Shown here: in pieces, positions 1-5,176 of the stretch
How the letters are laid out: each line of letters opens with the position of its first letter
Numbering within the stretch: position 1 is the first letter of the stretch
DNA from: Cellvibrionaceae bacterium
GTDB lineage: Bacteria > Pseudomonadota > Gammaproteobacteria > Pseudomonadales > Cellvibrionaceae
Assembly (NCBI GenBank): GCA_030597965.1
Contig: JAUVQU010000164.1
Location: 1-5,480, forward strand
DNA length: 5,480 nucleotides
Direction: 5' to 3'
The notes under the pieces: model-generated
The model's input: only the letters and a program-made list of their open reading frames with translations
What the model was told of the DNA's origin: nothing
Database searches by the model: none
Translations under genes and position numbers: made by a program

Positions 1-78
1 CCGAACCCTGAGTTGGCTTCTGCCGCGATGCGTCCCAGCGAAACATTGAACAGTACGCTGGCTAAAATGGGCAGCTAA
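1..78 (+). CDS. icd: NADP-dependent isocitrate dehydrogenase, monomeric type (C-terminal end only)
   Basis: Only the last 25 codons and the TAA stop (76-78) are in the window. The tail contains Pro-Asn-Pro-Glu-Leu, then Met-Arg-Pro-Ser, then Thr-Leu-Asn and Leu-Ala. From memory this matches the end of the large monomeric isocitrate dehydrogenase of Azotobacter (His-Pro-Asn-Thr-Asp-Leu, Ile-Arg-Pro-Ser, Thr-Phe-Asn), and not the dimeric E. coli Icd, which ends differently. The enzyme converts isocitrate to 2-oxoglutarate and CO2 with NADP+ in the cytosolic TCA cycle. Isocitrate dehydrogenase genes beside clpS are typical of pseudomonad-like genomes. The catalytic residues lie outside the window, so the family assignment rests on this short tail. 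A strong terminator follows, so the gene is probably transcribed separately from clpS. Confidence 0.8.
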   Translation, partial: PNPELASAAMRPSETLNSTLAKMGS

Positions 79-95
79 TTGCTTGGTGTTGACTG

Positions 96-125
96 AAAAA
101 GCCCAGCTATTCGCTGGGCTTTTTT
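96..125 (+). terminator. Rho-independent terminator after isocitrate dehydrogenase
   Basis: A perfect 7-bp GC-rich stem (101-107 pairing with 113-119) encloses a 5-base loop. Five A precede it and six T follow it, so the A-tract can extend the stem. It begins 17 bases after the isocitrate dehydrogenase stop codon. No opposing gene ends here, so it mainly serves the upstream gene and insulates clpS. Confidence 0.93.
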
Positions 126-134
126 GTATCTGTG

Positions 135-163
135 TATATGACTTAGTGTTTGAGCTCGGTTTT
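135..163 (+). repeat. Imperfect direct repeat, copy 1, clpS leader
   Basis: The copy holds, in order, TATA, TGACTTA (139-145), GTGT (146-149) and AGCTCGGT (153-160). The same four blocks recur in the same order at 327-358 with small gaps: 23 bases are shared. Copies are about 195 bases apart. It may be a duplicated regulatory segment or chance in AT-rich DNA. Confidence 0.45.
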
Positions 164-176
164 GGGAAAGGGTAGA

Positions 177-182
177 TATAAT
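177..182 (+). promoter_or_regulatory. Candidate -10 hexamer for clpS
   Basis: A perfect TATAAT lies about 250 bases before the clpS start. No good -35 hexamer sits at normal spacing: the nearest TTGACA-like string is TTGAGC at 150-155, 21 bases upstream, which is too far for standard sigma-70. Use of this site would give a long 5' leader. This is weak support. Confidence 0.25.
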
Positions 183-326
183 GACTGGTGATATTAATTG
201 TTCTTAATAGATGTAAATACCTGAAAACTAGTCTATTTATAGTCTTTCTGTACAAAAAACTACCACTTTATGTGTGTTTTGGCCGCAGGGTTAGATTGCT
301 ACTTGTTCTTAGCTTTAACTGATCCG

Positions 327-358
327 TATACTGACTTACGTAGTGTAAGCTCGGTGTT
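327..358 (+). repeat. Imperfect direct repeat, copy 2, clpS leader
   Basis: Second copy of the element at 135-163: TATA (327-330), TGACTTA (332-338), GTGT (343-346) and AGCTCGGT (348-355). It differs by an inserted CGTA that creates a TACGTA palindrome and a small CTTAC/GTAAG hairpin (335-349). It lies about 75 bases before the chosen clpS start. Confidence 0.45.
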
Positions 359-431
359 GCCAGTGTGGTTCCTAGATAGAATGAATTTTGACGTAATGTG
401 TGAATATAAAACGGCCTTAGAGCCAGAGTTG

Positions 432-788
432 GTGAGTCATTTTAATGTGACTGCTGGCCATGAAGACGATCATGAAAATAGTGATGGCGGTTTGGCCGTA
501 GCGGAAGATAAGCCGCAATTGAAACGTCCGCCGATGTATAAGGTCGTATTATTGAACGATGACTATACTCCAATGGAGTTTGTGGTCGAGATCCTAGAGA
601 CTTTTTTCTCCATGGGCCGCGAGCAAGCCACGCAAGTTATGCTGCAAGTACATACACAGGGCAAAGGTGTGTGTGGCATCTATACTCGAGATATAGCCGA
701 AACAAAAGCGGCGCAGGTGAACCAGTGTGCTAACGAGAGTGAACATCCGCTCTTATGTGAGATCGAAGCAGTTGAAGATGATGAATAG
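432..788 (+). CDS. clpS: ClpS, N-degron recognition adaptor for ClpAP
   Basis: ClpS is a small cytosolic adaptor that binds proteins with N-terminal Leu, Phe, Tyr or Trp and delivers them to ClpA. From the GTG at 432 the protein has 118 residues: a flexible, acidic N-terminal arm (about 1-31) and the ClpS core (about 32-112). The core shows Asn42-Asp43-Asp44-Tyr-Thr46-Pro-Met48, Met70 and His74, which line the N-degron pocket in E. coli ClpS, then the Ala-Glu-Thr-Lys and Glu-His-Pro-Leu-Leu-Cys motifs. The C-terminus is unusually acidic (Glu-Asp-Asp-Glu). The start is uncertain. GTG 432 has AGAG-type sequence upstream and gives a family-like length; ATG 396 (130 aa) and ATG 381 (135 aa) lack a clear ribosome site. 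The ORF from ATG 270 (172 aa) is far longer than family members of roughly 105-125 aa. clpA follows after 48 bases and is probably co-transcribed. Confidence 0.95.
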   Translation: MSHFNVTAGHEDDHENSDGGLAVAEDKPQLKRPPMYKVVLLNDDYTPMEFVVEILETFFSMGREQATQVMLQVHTQGKGVCGIYTRDIAETKAAQVNQCANESEHPLLCEIEAVEDDE

Positions 789-836
789 TATTGGAGTTAA
801 GTGTTTGGATAACTTTTTCCTCAGAGGTGAGCGCTC

Positions 837-3101
837 ATGTTAAACCGTGACTTGGAAGTTACCTTAAACGAAGCCTTTAAAGGCGCTCGAACAAAGCGGC
901 ATGAATTTATGACCGTCGAGCATCTATTGTTGGCTCTTATTGATAATGATTCCGCCTCTACCGTACTGGTAGCCTGTGGCGCGGACATTGCCATTCTACG
1001 CAAAGAACTCAATGAATTTGTGGACTCCACCACACCGTTAATTCCCGAAAATGACGATGAGCGTGAAACACAGCCCACGTTAGGCTTTCAACGCGTACTG
1101 CAACGCGCTGTTTTTCATGTTCAATCGTCTGGAAAAGCAGAGGTCACTGGTGCCAATGTATTGGTGGCTATTTTTAGTGAGCAGGAAAGTCAGGCGGTTT
1201 ATTATTTAAAGCAACAGAGTATTGCGCGTATTGATGTAGTGAATTACATCACTCACGGTATTTCCAAGGTTTCAGGTGACGACAGTCATAGTGAAGAGCC
1301 AGGCCCAGAGCAGGCCGATGATGCATCCTTCTCCGGTGATCAGCCCAGCCCTAGTCCATTAGAGGCCTATTCAACCAATTTGAATGAAGAGGCCATGGCA
1401 GGCCATATTGATCCGCTGGTCGGGCGAGACGAAGAAGTTGAGCGTGTCAGTCAAATCCTGGTTCGTCGCCGTAAGAATAATCCATTGCTGGTCGGTGAAT
1501 CCGGCGTGGGTAAAACCGCCATTGCCGAAGGCCTTGCCAAGCGGATCGTCGACGGCGAAGTGCCGGATGTATTATTGGGTAGCGTGGTCTACTCACTGGA
1601 TTTGGGGTCTCTATTGGCCGGTACCAAGTATCGCGGTGATTTTGAAAAGCGCTTTAAAGGTTTGCTGGCTGAACTAAAGAATCAAGAGCATGCGATTTTA
1701 TTTATTGATGAAATTCACACCATCATTGGTGCCGGGGCTGCATCCGGCGGTGTAATGGATGCCTCCAATTTACTCAAGCCGTTACTTTCTTCAGGAAAAT
1801 TACGCTGTTTGGGTTCCACTACCTTTCAGGAATACCGCGGTATTTTTGATAAGGATAGGGCGCTTTCTCGCCGCTTCCAGAAAATTGATGTGGAGGAGCC
1901 GAGTGTTGAAGATACCTATCAGATTTTACGCGGATTAAAGTCTAAGTTTGAAGAGCACCACGAACTGAAATATACCGACAGAGCCTTAAAGGCCGCGGCG
2001 GAATTATCTCAGAAGTACATTCCTGAGCGCTTCATGCCTGACAAAGCCATTGATGTAATCGATGAGGCGGGCGCTTATCAGCGCTTAAAAGCGTCAAGTA
2101 AGCGTAAGAAGCAAATTGGTGTTGGTGATATTGAAGCTATTATTGCGAAGATGGCGCGCATACCACCAAAGAGTGTTTCTTCATCTGATAAAGAGCAGCT
2201 GAAGACTCTAGATTCACGTTTAAAGGTTACTGTTTTTGGTCAAGATGAAGCCATTGATACGGTGGCTACCGCTATTAAGTTGTCTCGCGCCGGCTTAGGT
2301 GTGGACACTAAGCCAATTGGCTCATTCCTTTTTTCTGGGCCTACGGGTGTTGGTAAAACGGAATTGTGTAAACAGCTGGCCGGATCACTCGGTGTCGAGT
2401 TGGTGCGCTTTGATATGTCTGAATACATGGAGCGCCATACAGTTTCCCGCTTGATTGGTGCGCCTCCAGGTTATGTCGGTTTTGATCAGGGCGGGTTGTT
2501 AACCGATGCGGTCACTCAGCACCCTCATTGTGTTGTGTTGCTTGATGAGATCGAGAAAGCGCACCCGGATGTCTTTAACTTGTTACTGCAAGTTATGGAT
2601 CATGGTTCGTTAACCGACAATAACGGCCGTAAGGCTGATTTCCGTAATGTCATTTTAATCATGACCACCAACGCGGGTGCTGAGGATATGAGCAGAGCTT
2701 CAATGGGCTTTACTCATCAGGATCATACCAGCGATGGAATGGAAGCGATTAAGAAGATGTTTGCGCCTGAATTCCGTAACCGTTTGGATTCGATTGTACA
2801 GTTTAGTGCGCTCAGTCTTGATGTCACTAAGACAGTTGTTGATAAATTCCTGGTTGAGTTGCAGTCGCAATTGGATGAAAAGAAAGTCACACTGGATGTG
2901 TCTGACGAGGCTAGAGAATGGCTGGCCATTAATGGTTATGATGTGAATATGGGCGCAAGGCCGATGGCTCGTCTTATTCAGGAACACCTGAAGAAACCAT
3001 TGGCGGAAGCAGTGCTGTTTGGAGAGCTTTCAACGTCTGGCGGTACAGTGGCCGTTACAGTTAAAGATGATAAGCTGCAGATAAAAATAAAGGCAGCGTA
3101 A
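837..3101 (+). CDS. clpA: ClpA, ATP-dependent unfoldase subunit of ClpAP protease
   Basis: ClpA is a hexameric AAA+ unfoldase that threads substrates into ClpP; with ClpS it degrades N-degron proteins. The 754 residues are close to E. coli ClpA in length. In order: Clp N-domain (about 1-143), where ClpS docks; an acidic Ser/Pro-rich linker (about 145-175); D1 with Walker A Gly220-Lys226-Thr227, Walker B Asp291-Glu292, pore loop Lys264-Tyr265-Arg266-Gly267 and arginine pair 345-346; D2 with Walker A Gly501-Lys507-Thr508, Walker B Asp570-Glu571, pore loop Gly545-Tyr546-Val547-Gly548 and sensor-2 Gly706-Ala707-Arg708. All catalytic motifs are intact. The ClpP-docking tripeptide is Met623-Gly624-Phe625, where E. 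coli has Ile-Gly-Leu. ATG 837 has a strong GAGGTG site (824-829) at good spacing, and residue 1 matches the family start. The stop codon lies in the loop of the downstream terminator. No clpP is in the window. Confidence 0.98.
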   Translation: MLNRDLEVTLNEAFKGARTKRHEFMTVEHLLLALIDNDSASTVLVACGADIAILRKELNEFVDSTTPLIPENDDERETQPTLGFQRVLQRAVFHVQSSGKAEVTGANVLVAIFSEQESQAVYYLKQQSIARIDVVNYITHGISKVSGDDSHSEEPGPEQADDASFSGDQPSPSPLEAYSTNLNEEAMAGHIDPLVGRDEEVERVSQILVRRRKNNPLLVGESGVGKTAIAEGLAKRIVDGEVPDVLLGSVVYSLDLGSLLAGTKYRGDFEKRFKGLLAELKNQEHAILFIDEIHTIIGAGAASGGVMDASNLLKPLLSSGKLRCLGSTTFQEYRGIFDKDRALSRRFQKIDVEEPSVEDTYQILRGLKSKFEEHHELKYTDRALKAAAELSQKYIPERFMPDKAIDVIDEAGAYQRLKASSKRKKQIGVGDIEAIIAKMARIPPKSVSSSDKEQLKTLDSRLKVTVFGQDEAIDTVATAIKLSRAGLGVDTKPIGSFLFSGPTGVGKTELCKQLAGSLGVELVRFDMSEYMERHTVSRLIGAPPGYVGFDQGGLLTDAVTQHPHCVVLLDEIEKAHPDVFNLLLQVMDHGSLTDNNGRKADFRNVILIMTTNAGAEDMSRASMGFTHQDHTSDGMEAIKKMFAPEFRNRLDSIVQFSALSLDVTKTVVDKFLVELQSQLDEKKVTLDVSDEAREWLAINGYDVNMGARPMARLIQEHLKKPLAEAVLFGELSTSGGTVAVTVKDDKLQIKIKAA

Positions 3102-3114
3102 GCTGCCTTTATTT
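3085..3114. terminator. Shared bidirectional terminator between convergent clpA and infA
   Basis: A perfect 13-bp inverted repeat (3085-3097 with 3102-3114) with a GTAA loop has a GC-rich core (GGCAGC) and A/T-rich ends. The outer arms supply a U-rich tail in either direction, and the tail is better on the - strand, for infA. The last clpA codons form the left arm and the clpA TAA stop (3099-3101) falls in the loop. infA ends 33 bases away on the other side. Confidence 0.85.
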
Positions 3115-3146
3115 ATGTGTTCTTTAAGCCTTTAGGGGGCTTTAAC

Positions 3147-3365
3147 TTAACGGGCGCGGTAGGTGATGCGGCCTTTAGTTAAGTCATAAGGCGTCAATTC
3201 TACTTTCACCTTATCTCCAGTCAAAATACGAATGTAATTTTTACGCATTTTCCCAGAAATGTGAGCGGTTACAACGTGGCCGTTTTCTAGCTCTACACGA
3301 AAAGTGGTGTTTGGAAGCGTGTCGATTACTTCGCCTTCCATTTCAATATTTTCTTCTTTTGCCAT
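3147..3365 (-). CDS. infA: Translation initiation factor IF-1
   Basis: IF-1 is a single OB-fold (S1-like) protein that binds the ribosomal A site of the 30S subunit and helps IF-2 and IF-3 assemble the initiation complex. The 72 residues equal the usual bacterial length. The sequence carries the family landmarks Met-Ala-Lys-Glu near the start, Glu-Gly-Glu-Val-Ile-Asp, Ala-His-Ile-Ser-Gly-Lys-Met-Arg-Lys, Asp-Lys-Val and the final Lys-Gly-Arg-Ile-Thr-Tyr-Arg. A GAGGA site (complement of 3375-3381) lies about 9 bases before the ATG. It follows bpt on the same strand after a 116-base gap that probably carries its own promoter, and it converges with clpA. infA next to the N-degron genes is a conserved arrangement, also partly seen in E. 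coli (infA-aat). Confidence 0.98.
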   Translation of the reverse strand: MAKEENIEMEGEVIDTLPNTTFRVELENGHVVTAHISGKMRKNYIRILTGDKVKVELTPYDLTKGRITYRAR

Positions 3366-3408
3366 CCGGCAATATCCTCACTCAGCTAATATTTGTGCTC
3401 AAAGATAC

Positions 3409-3450
3409 CGAATTCGGAGGCCTCAATTTGAGCAGGCGTGATTGTGCCTG
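3409..3450. repeat. Cluster of short palindromes in the bpt-infA gap
   Basis: Three palindromic units lie almost end to end: CCGAATTCGG (3409-3418), CTCAA-T-TTGAG (3422-3432) and CAGGC/GCCTG (3433-3437 with 3446-3450, 8-base loop). The last flanks the putative infA -10 box. No U-tract follows on either strand, so they do not look like terminators. Confidence 0.5.
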
Positions 3451-3469
3451 AAAAGTGGCTTAGTTCCAA
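3441..3469 (-). promoter_or_regulatory. Candidate sigma-70 promoter for infA
   Basis: Reading the - strand, TTGGAA (3469-3464) and CACAAT (3446-3441) are separated by 17 bases. This gives a start point roughly 65-70 bases before the infA ATG. Each hexamer has two mismatches to consensus, so the support is modest. The position in a 116-base gap before a strongly expressed gene fits. Confidence 0.35.
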
Positions 3470-3481
3470 GGATTGATTTGC

Positions 3482-4189
3482 TTATTCTTGAAGTCTCCAG
3501 CGGCCATTAATTAATAGCTCCACCGGTTGATAATCGGTTTTATAGCTCATTTTTTGGCAGTCTTTGATCCAGTAGCCTAGGTACAGGTAGCGATAACTTT
3601 GTTTGCGAGCCATTTCAATTTGGGATAACAGGCAAAAAACGCCCAAGCTACGCTTGTGTTGCGTGGGTTCAAAGAAGGTATAGACAGCCGAAAGGCTGTC
3701 TTCCAGTTGATCGGTAACCGCTACAGCCAGCAGCTCATCTTCCCGCCAGTATTCCAGGTAAGTGGAGAGCCCCCAGTTGCTGGCAAGAAAGCTTTCAAAC
3801 TGCTCCTGTGTTGCCGGATACATATCACCGTCTTGATGACGCGCATTGATATAACGCTCATACAAGGGGTAATGCTGCTCGATATTCAGGCTGCTAACTG
3901 AGTTGAGGCGTAAATCTTGATTGCGCTTCCAGCAACGCTTCTGTTGTCTGGACATCTTGAATTGTTCGACGGGAATACGGGCGGGAGTACAGGCTTGGCA
4001 GCTGGCGCAGTGCGGGCGGTAAATGTGTTCACCACTGCGACGAAATCCCCTTAGGGATAATTGGCTGTACAGATCCTGGCTAATTGTAATGTCGGGGTCG
4101 ACAAAGATGGTCGTGGCTTCAGCGTCGTCAAGGTAACTGCACTCATGTGGATGGGTGCTGAACAGGCGGATATTACTTAGGTCTGTCAT
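3482..4189 (-). CDS. bpt: Aspartate/glutamate leucyltransferase (Bpt; ATE-like aminoacyl-tRNA-protein transferase)
   Basis: Bpt transfers leucine from Leu-tRNA to proteins beginning with Asp or Glu, turning them into ClpS substrates; the reaction is cytosolic. Older annotation calls this family arginyl-tRNA-protein transferase (ate). The protein has 235 residues, a normal length. The N-terminal ATE domain shows Glu-Cys17-Ser-Tyr-Leu and the cluster Tyr-Arg-Pro-His-Cys61-x2-Cys64-x2-Cys67. The C-terminal GNAT-like domain includes Lys-Arg-Ser-Leu-Gly (179-183), Tyr-Leu-Gly-Tyr-Trp-Ile (203-208) and Met-Ser-Tyr-Lys with Tyr-x-Pro-x-Glu (214-224). The ATG at 4189 has a GAGAG site 7 bases upstream. 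It lies 30 bases after aat, so the two N-degron-making enzymes are probably one operon. Leucyl specificity is inferred from the bacterial Bpt subfamily, not shown by the sequence. Confidence 0.95.
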   Translation of the reverse strand: MTDLSNIRLFSTHPHECSYLDDAEATTIFVDPDITISQDLYSQLSLRGFRRSGEHIYRPHCASCQACTPARIPVEQFKMSRQQKRCWKRNQDLRLNSVSSLNIEQHYPLYERYINARHQDGDMYPATQEQFESFLASNWGLSTYLEYWREDELLAVAVTDQLEDSLSAVYTFFEPTQHKRSLGVFCLLSQIEMARKQSYRYLYLGYWIKDCQKMSYKTDYQPVELLINGRWRLQE

Positions 4190-4219
4190 TTGAATGCTCT
4201 CAAATGGGATATTGGCCGC

Positions 4220-4957
4220 TTAGTTTTTACCGCTCGAGCGGCCTAATTGTTTCAGAGCCAAAACCCAGTCTTGAGGGTGTGGCCATGGATGGTTTTCTTT
4301 CTGAGTATAGCGTACAAGCATTTGTAAAAATTGCCCTCGTTCGACCATTGTAGCGCCAAGACTTTCCAGGTGCTCGCTGTGCACTTGGCAATCAATCAGC
4401 TCGTAGCCGCAATTACCCAGTGTCTTTAATAAGCACGAAAACGCAATTTTTGAGGCGTTGTCTTGTCGGCTGAACATAGACTCGCCAAAGAATACCTGAC
4501 CAATCGCCACGCCATATAGGCCTCCGATCAGTTGTTTATCCCGCCAGATTTCAACGCTGTGTGCATGGCCTAAGACATGAAGCCTGAGATAGGCTTCATG
4601 CATTTCTTCCGTGATCCATGTACCTGGTTGATTGCCCCTGGGCGCGGCACAAGCTTCCATTACCTCAGTAAAAGAATGATCGGAGCTGATGGTAAATGGA
4701 GTTTGCCGAAGTGTTTTTTTTAAGCTTTTTGAAATATGAAGATCGCGGGGGCGAATAATTAAGCGTGGGTTTGGAGACCACCAGAGGATCGGCTGAGTCT
4801 CGTCATACCAAGGGAAAATACCATTTTTGTAAGCGTGTAGGAGTTGTTTAGGGCTTAAATCACCGCCCGCAGCCAACAGACCATCTGGATCACTCAGGGC
4901 ATGGCTGGGGTGGGGGAAGAGGGTGGAGCTGCCTTCAAGCCAGGGTATTTGCGACAT
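4220..4957 (-). CDS. aat: Leucyl/phenylalanyl-tRNA-protein transferase
   Basis: Aat transfers Leu or Phe from charged tRNA to proteins with N-terminal Lys or Arg, creating degrons read by ClpS; it acts in the cytosol. The 245 residues are close to the E. coli enzyme. Landmarks are Phe48-Pro-Trp-Tyr51, Trp59-Trp-Ser-Pro-Asn-Pro-Arg65, the core Val155-Phe-Phe-Gly-Glu159-Ser-Met-Phe-Ser-Arg with Ala-Ser-Lys, and Ile-Asp189-Cys-Gln191-Val. Glu159, Asp189 and Gln191 correspond to E. coli Glu156, Asp186 and Gln188, the residues implicated in peptide-bond formation, so the enzyme should be active. The ATG at 4957 starts with the usual Ile-Pro-Trp-Leu segment. Its ribosome site is weak (GAGTAG, complement of 4967-4972) and lies inside an inverted repeat. 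bpt follows after 30 bases; trxB is upstream on the same strand, 219 bases away. Confidence 0.97.
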   Translation of the reverse strand: MSQIPWLEGSSTLFPHPSHALSDPDGLLAAGGDLSPKQLLHAYKNGIFPWYDETQPILWWSPNPRLIIRPRDLHISKSLKKTLRQTPFTISSDHSFTEVMEACAAPRGNQPGTWITEEMHEAYLRLHVLGHAHSVEIWRDKQLIGGLYGVAIGQVFFGESMFSRQDNASKIAFSCLLKTLGNCGYELIDCQVHSEHLESLGATMVERGQFLQMLVRYTQKENHPWPHPQDWVLALKQLGRSSGKN

Positions 4958-4959
4958 TT

Positions 4960-4996
4960 TACAAATCTACTCAACACTTTGGTTGGGTAGATTGTA
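4960..4996. promoter_or_regulatory. Inverted repeat over the aat start region (operator or leader hairpin)
   Basis: The arms are TACAAATCTACTCAAC (4960-4975) and GTTGGGTAGATTGTA (4982-4996), separated by 6 bases. They pair over 15 positions with one bulged A and one T:G position. Read on the - strand, the right arm holds TACAAT, a good -10 box, although its -35 is poor. The left arm holds the only Shine-Dalgarno-like GAGTAG of aat and ends two bases before the ATG. It could therefore be a protein operator over the promoter or, if transcripts start further upstream, an RNA hairpin hiding the ribosome site. A half-arm GTTGGGT recurs at 5012-5018, 30 bases from the first. Confidence 0.6.
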
Positions 4997-5044
4997 CTGA
5001 GAAAGGGAGTTGTTGGGTGTTTCTAAAAATAATAATTTTCTCGC

Positions 5045-5170
5045 TAGAGTAAGGAAGTGCCGCACGGAGAACCGCAGTGTATAAAACATACATGAGGATT
5101 CGAGTACGGAACTGCCAAAAGTAGGGACTACGAAGCCACGCCACTATCGCGTGAAAAGTGCATTTTTAGA
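5045..5170 (+). other. GGA-rich, hairpin-bearing intergenic segment between aat and trxB
   Basis: No open reading frame of note lies here. The + strand carries five GGA triplets between 5053 and 5127 (a sixth at 5006-5008) and no TCC. Four of the five sit in the A-N-GGA context. Visible structures are GTGTAT/ATACAT (5077-5082 with 5088-5093), GTAG-GGA-CTAC (5121-5131, GGA in the loop) and CACGC/GCGTG (about 5137-5153). A near-repeat GGAAGTGCC/GGAACTGCC occurs at 5053-5061 and 5108-5116. It could be a small RNA, the trxB 3' untranslated region or a dispersed repeat. No classical terminator for trxB is seen on the - strand. Confidence 0.35.
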
Positions 5171-5176
5171 AGTGCT

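Larger units (their letters stand above)
126..431. other. Long intergenic leader upstream of clpS, no convincing gene
   Basis: These roughly 300 AT-rich bases hold no supported gene on either strand. An open frame from ATG 270 runs into clpS, but its first part (Leu/Ala/Val-rich, no family resemblance) has no Shine-Dalgarno sequence and does not fit ClpS. The cold-shock gene cspD, which commonly lies next to clpS in enterobacteria and pseudomonads, is absent. What can be seen: an isolated TATAAT at 177-182; a second -10-like TATAGT at 238-243; an AT-rich hairpin (192-197 with 204-209); a small hairpin CTTAC/GTAAG (335-349); a 9-base direct repeat TTGTTCTTA (198-206 and 303-311); and a longer imperfect direct repeat listed separately. 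The promoter of clpS-clpA presumably lies here. Confidence 0.6.

Noticed and set aside
181..207. Eight-codon leader ORF (ATG 181 to TAA 207) with AAAGGG upstream
   Set aside because: It is very short, and its ATG overlaps the TATAAT box, so both cannot be used together. No attenuation structure is seen.
270..431. N-terminal extension making a 172-residue ClpS
   Set aside because: No Shine-Dalgarno sequence at 270, no resemblance to ClpS before about residue 54, and a length well above the family norm.
821..1078. Antisense reading frame over the start of clpA
   Set aside because: Shadow of the clpA coding frame; no family resemblance and no own ribosome site. The same holds for the other frames inside clpA (1384-1677, 2240-2428, 2700-2987).
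3126..3142. Separate terminator immediately after infA
   Set aside because: Only a 5-bp stem (AAGCC/GGCTT) with no U-tract; the stronger hairpin at 3085-3114 serves better.
3433..3450. Terminator after bpt (CAGGC/GCCTG hairpin)
   Set aside because: Short stem, 8-base loop and no following U-tract on the - strand.
3656..3901. Plus-strand reading frame inside bpt
   Set aside because: Antisense shadow of a clearly coding gene, with no recognisable domain.
5094..5116. tRNA-like T-loop (GATTCGAG) suggesting a tRNA remnant or attachment site
   Set aside because: The flanking bases do not form a T-stem, and no acceptor or anticodon arm can be built around it.
5137..5167. Plus-strand terminator CACGC/GCGTG followed by TTTTT
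   Set aside because: The T-run starts about ten bases after the stem, too far for an intrinsic terminator.
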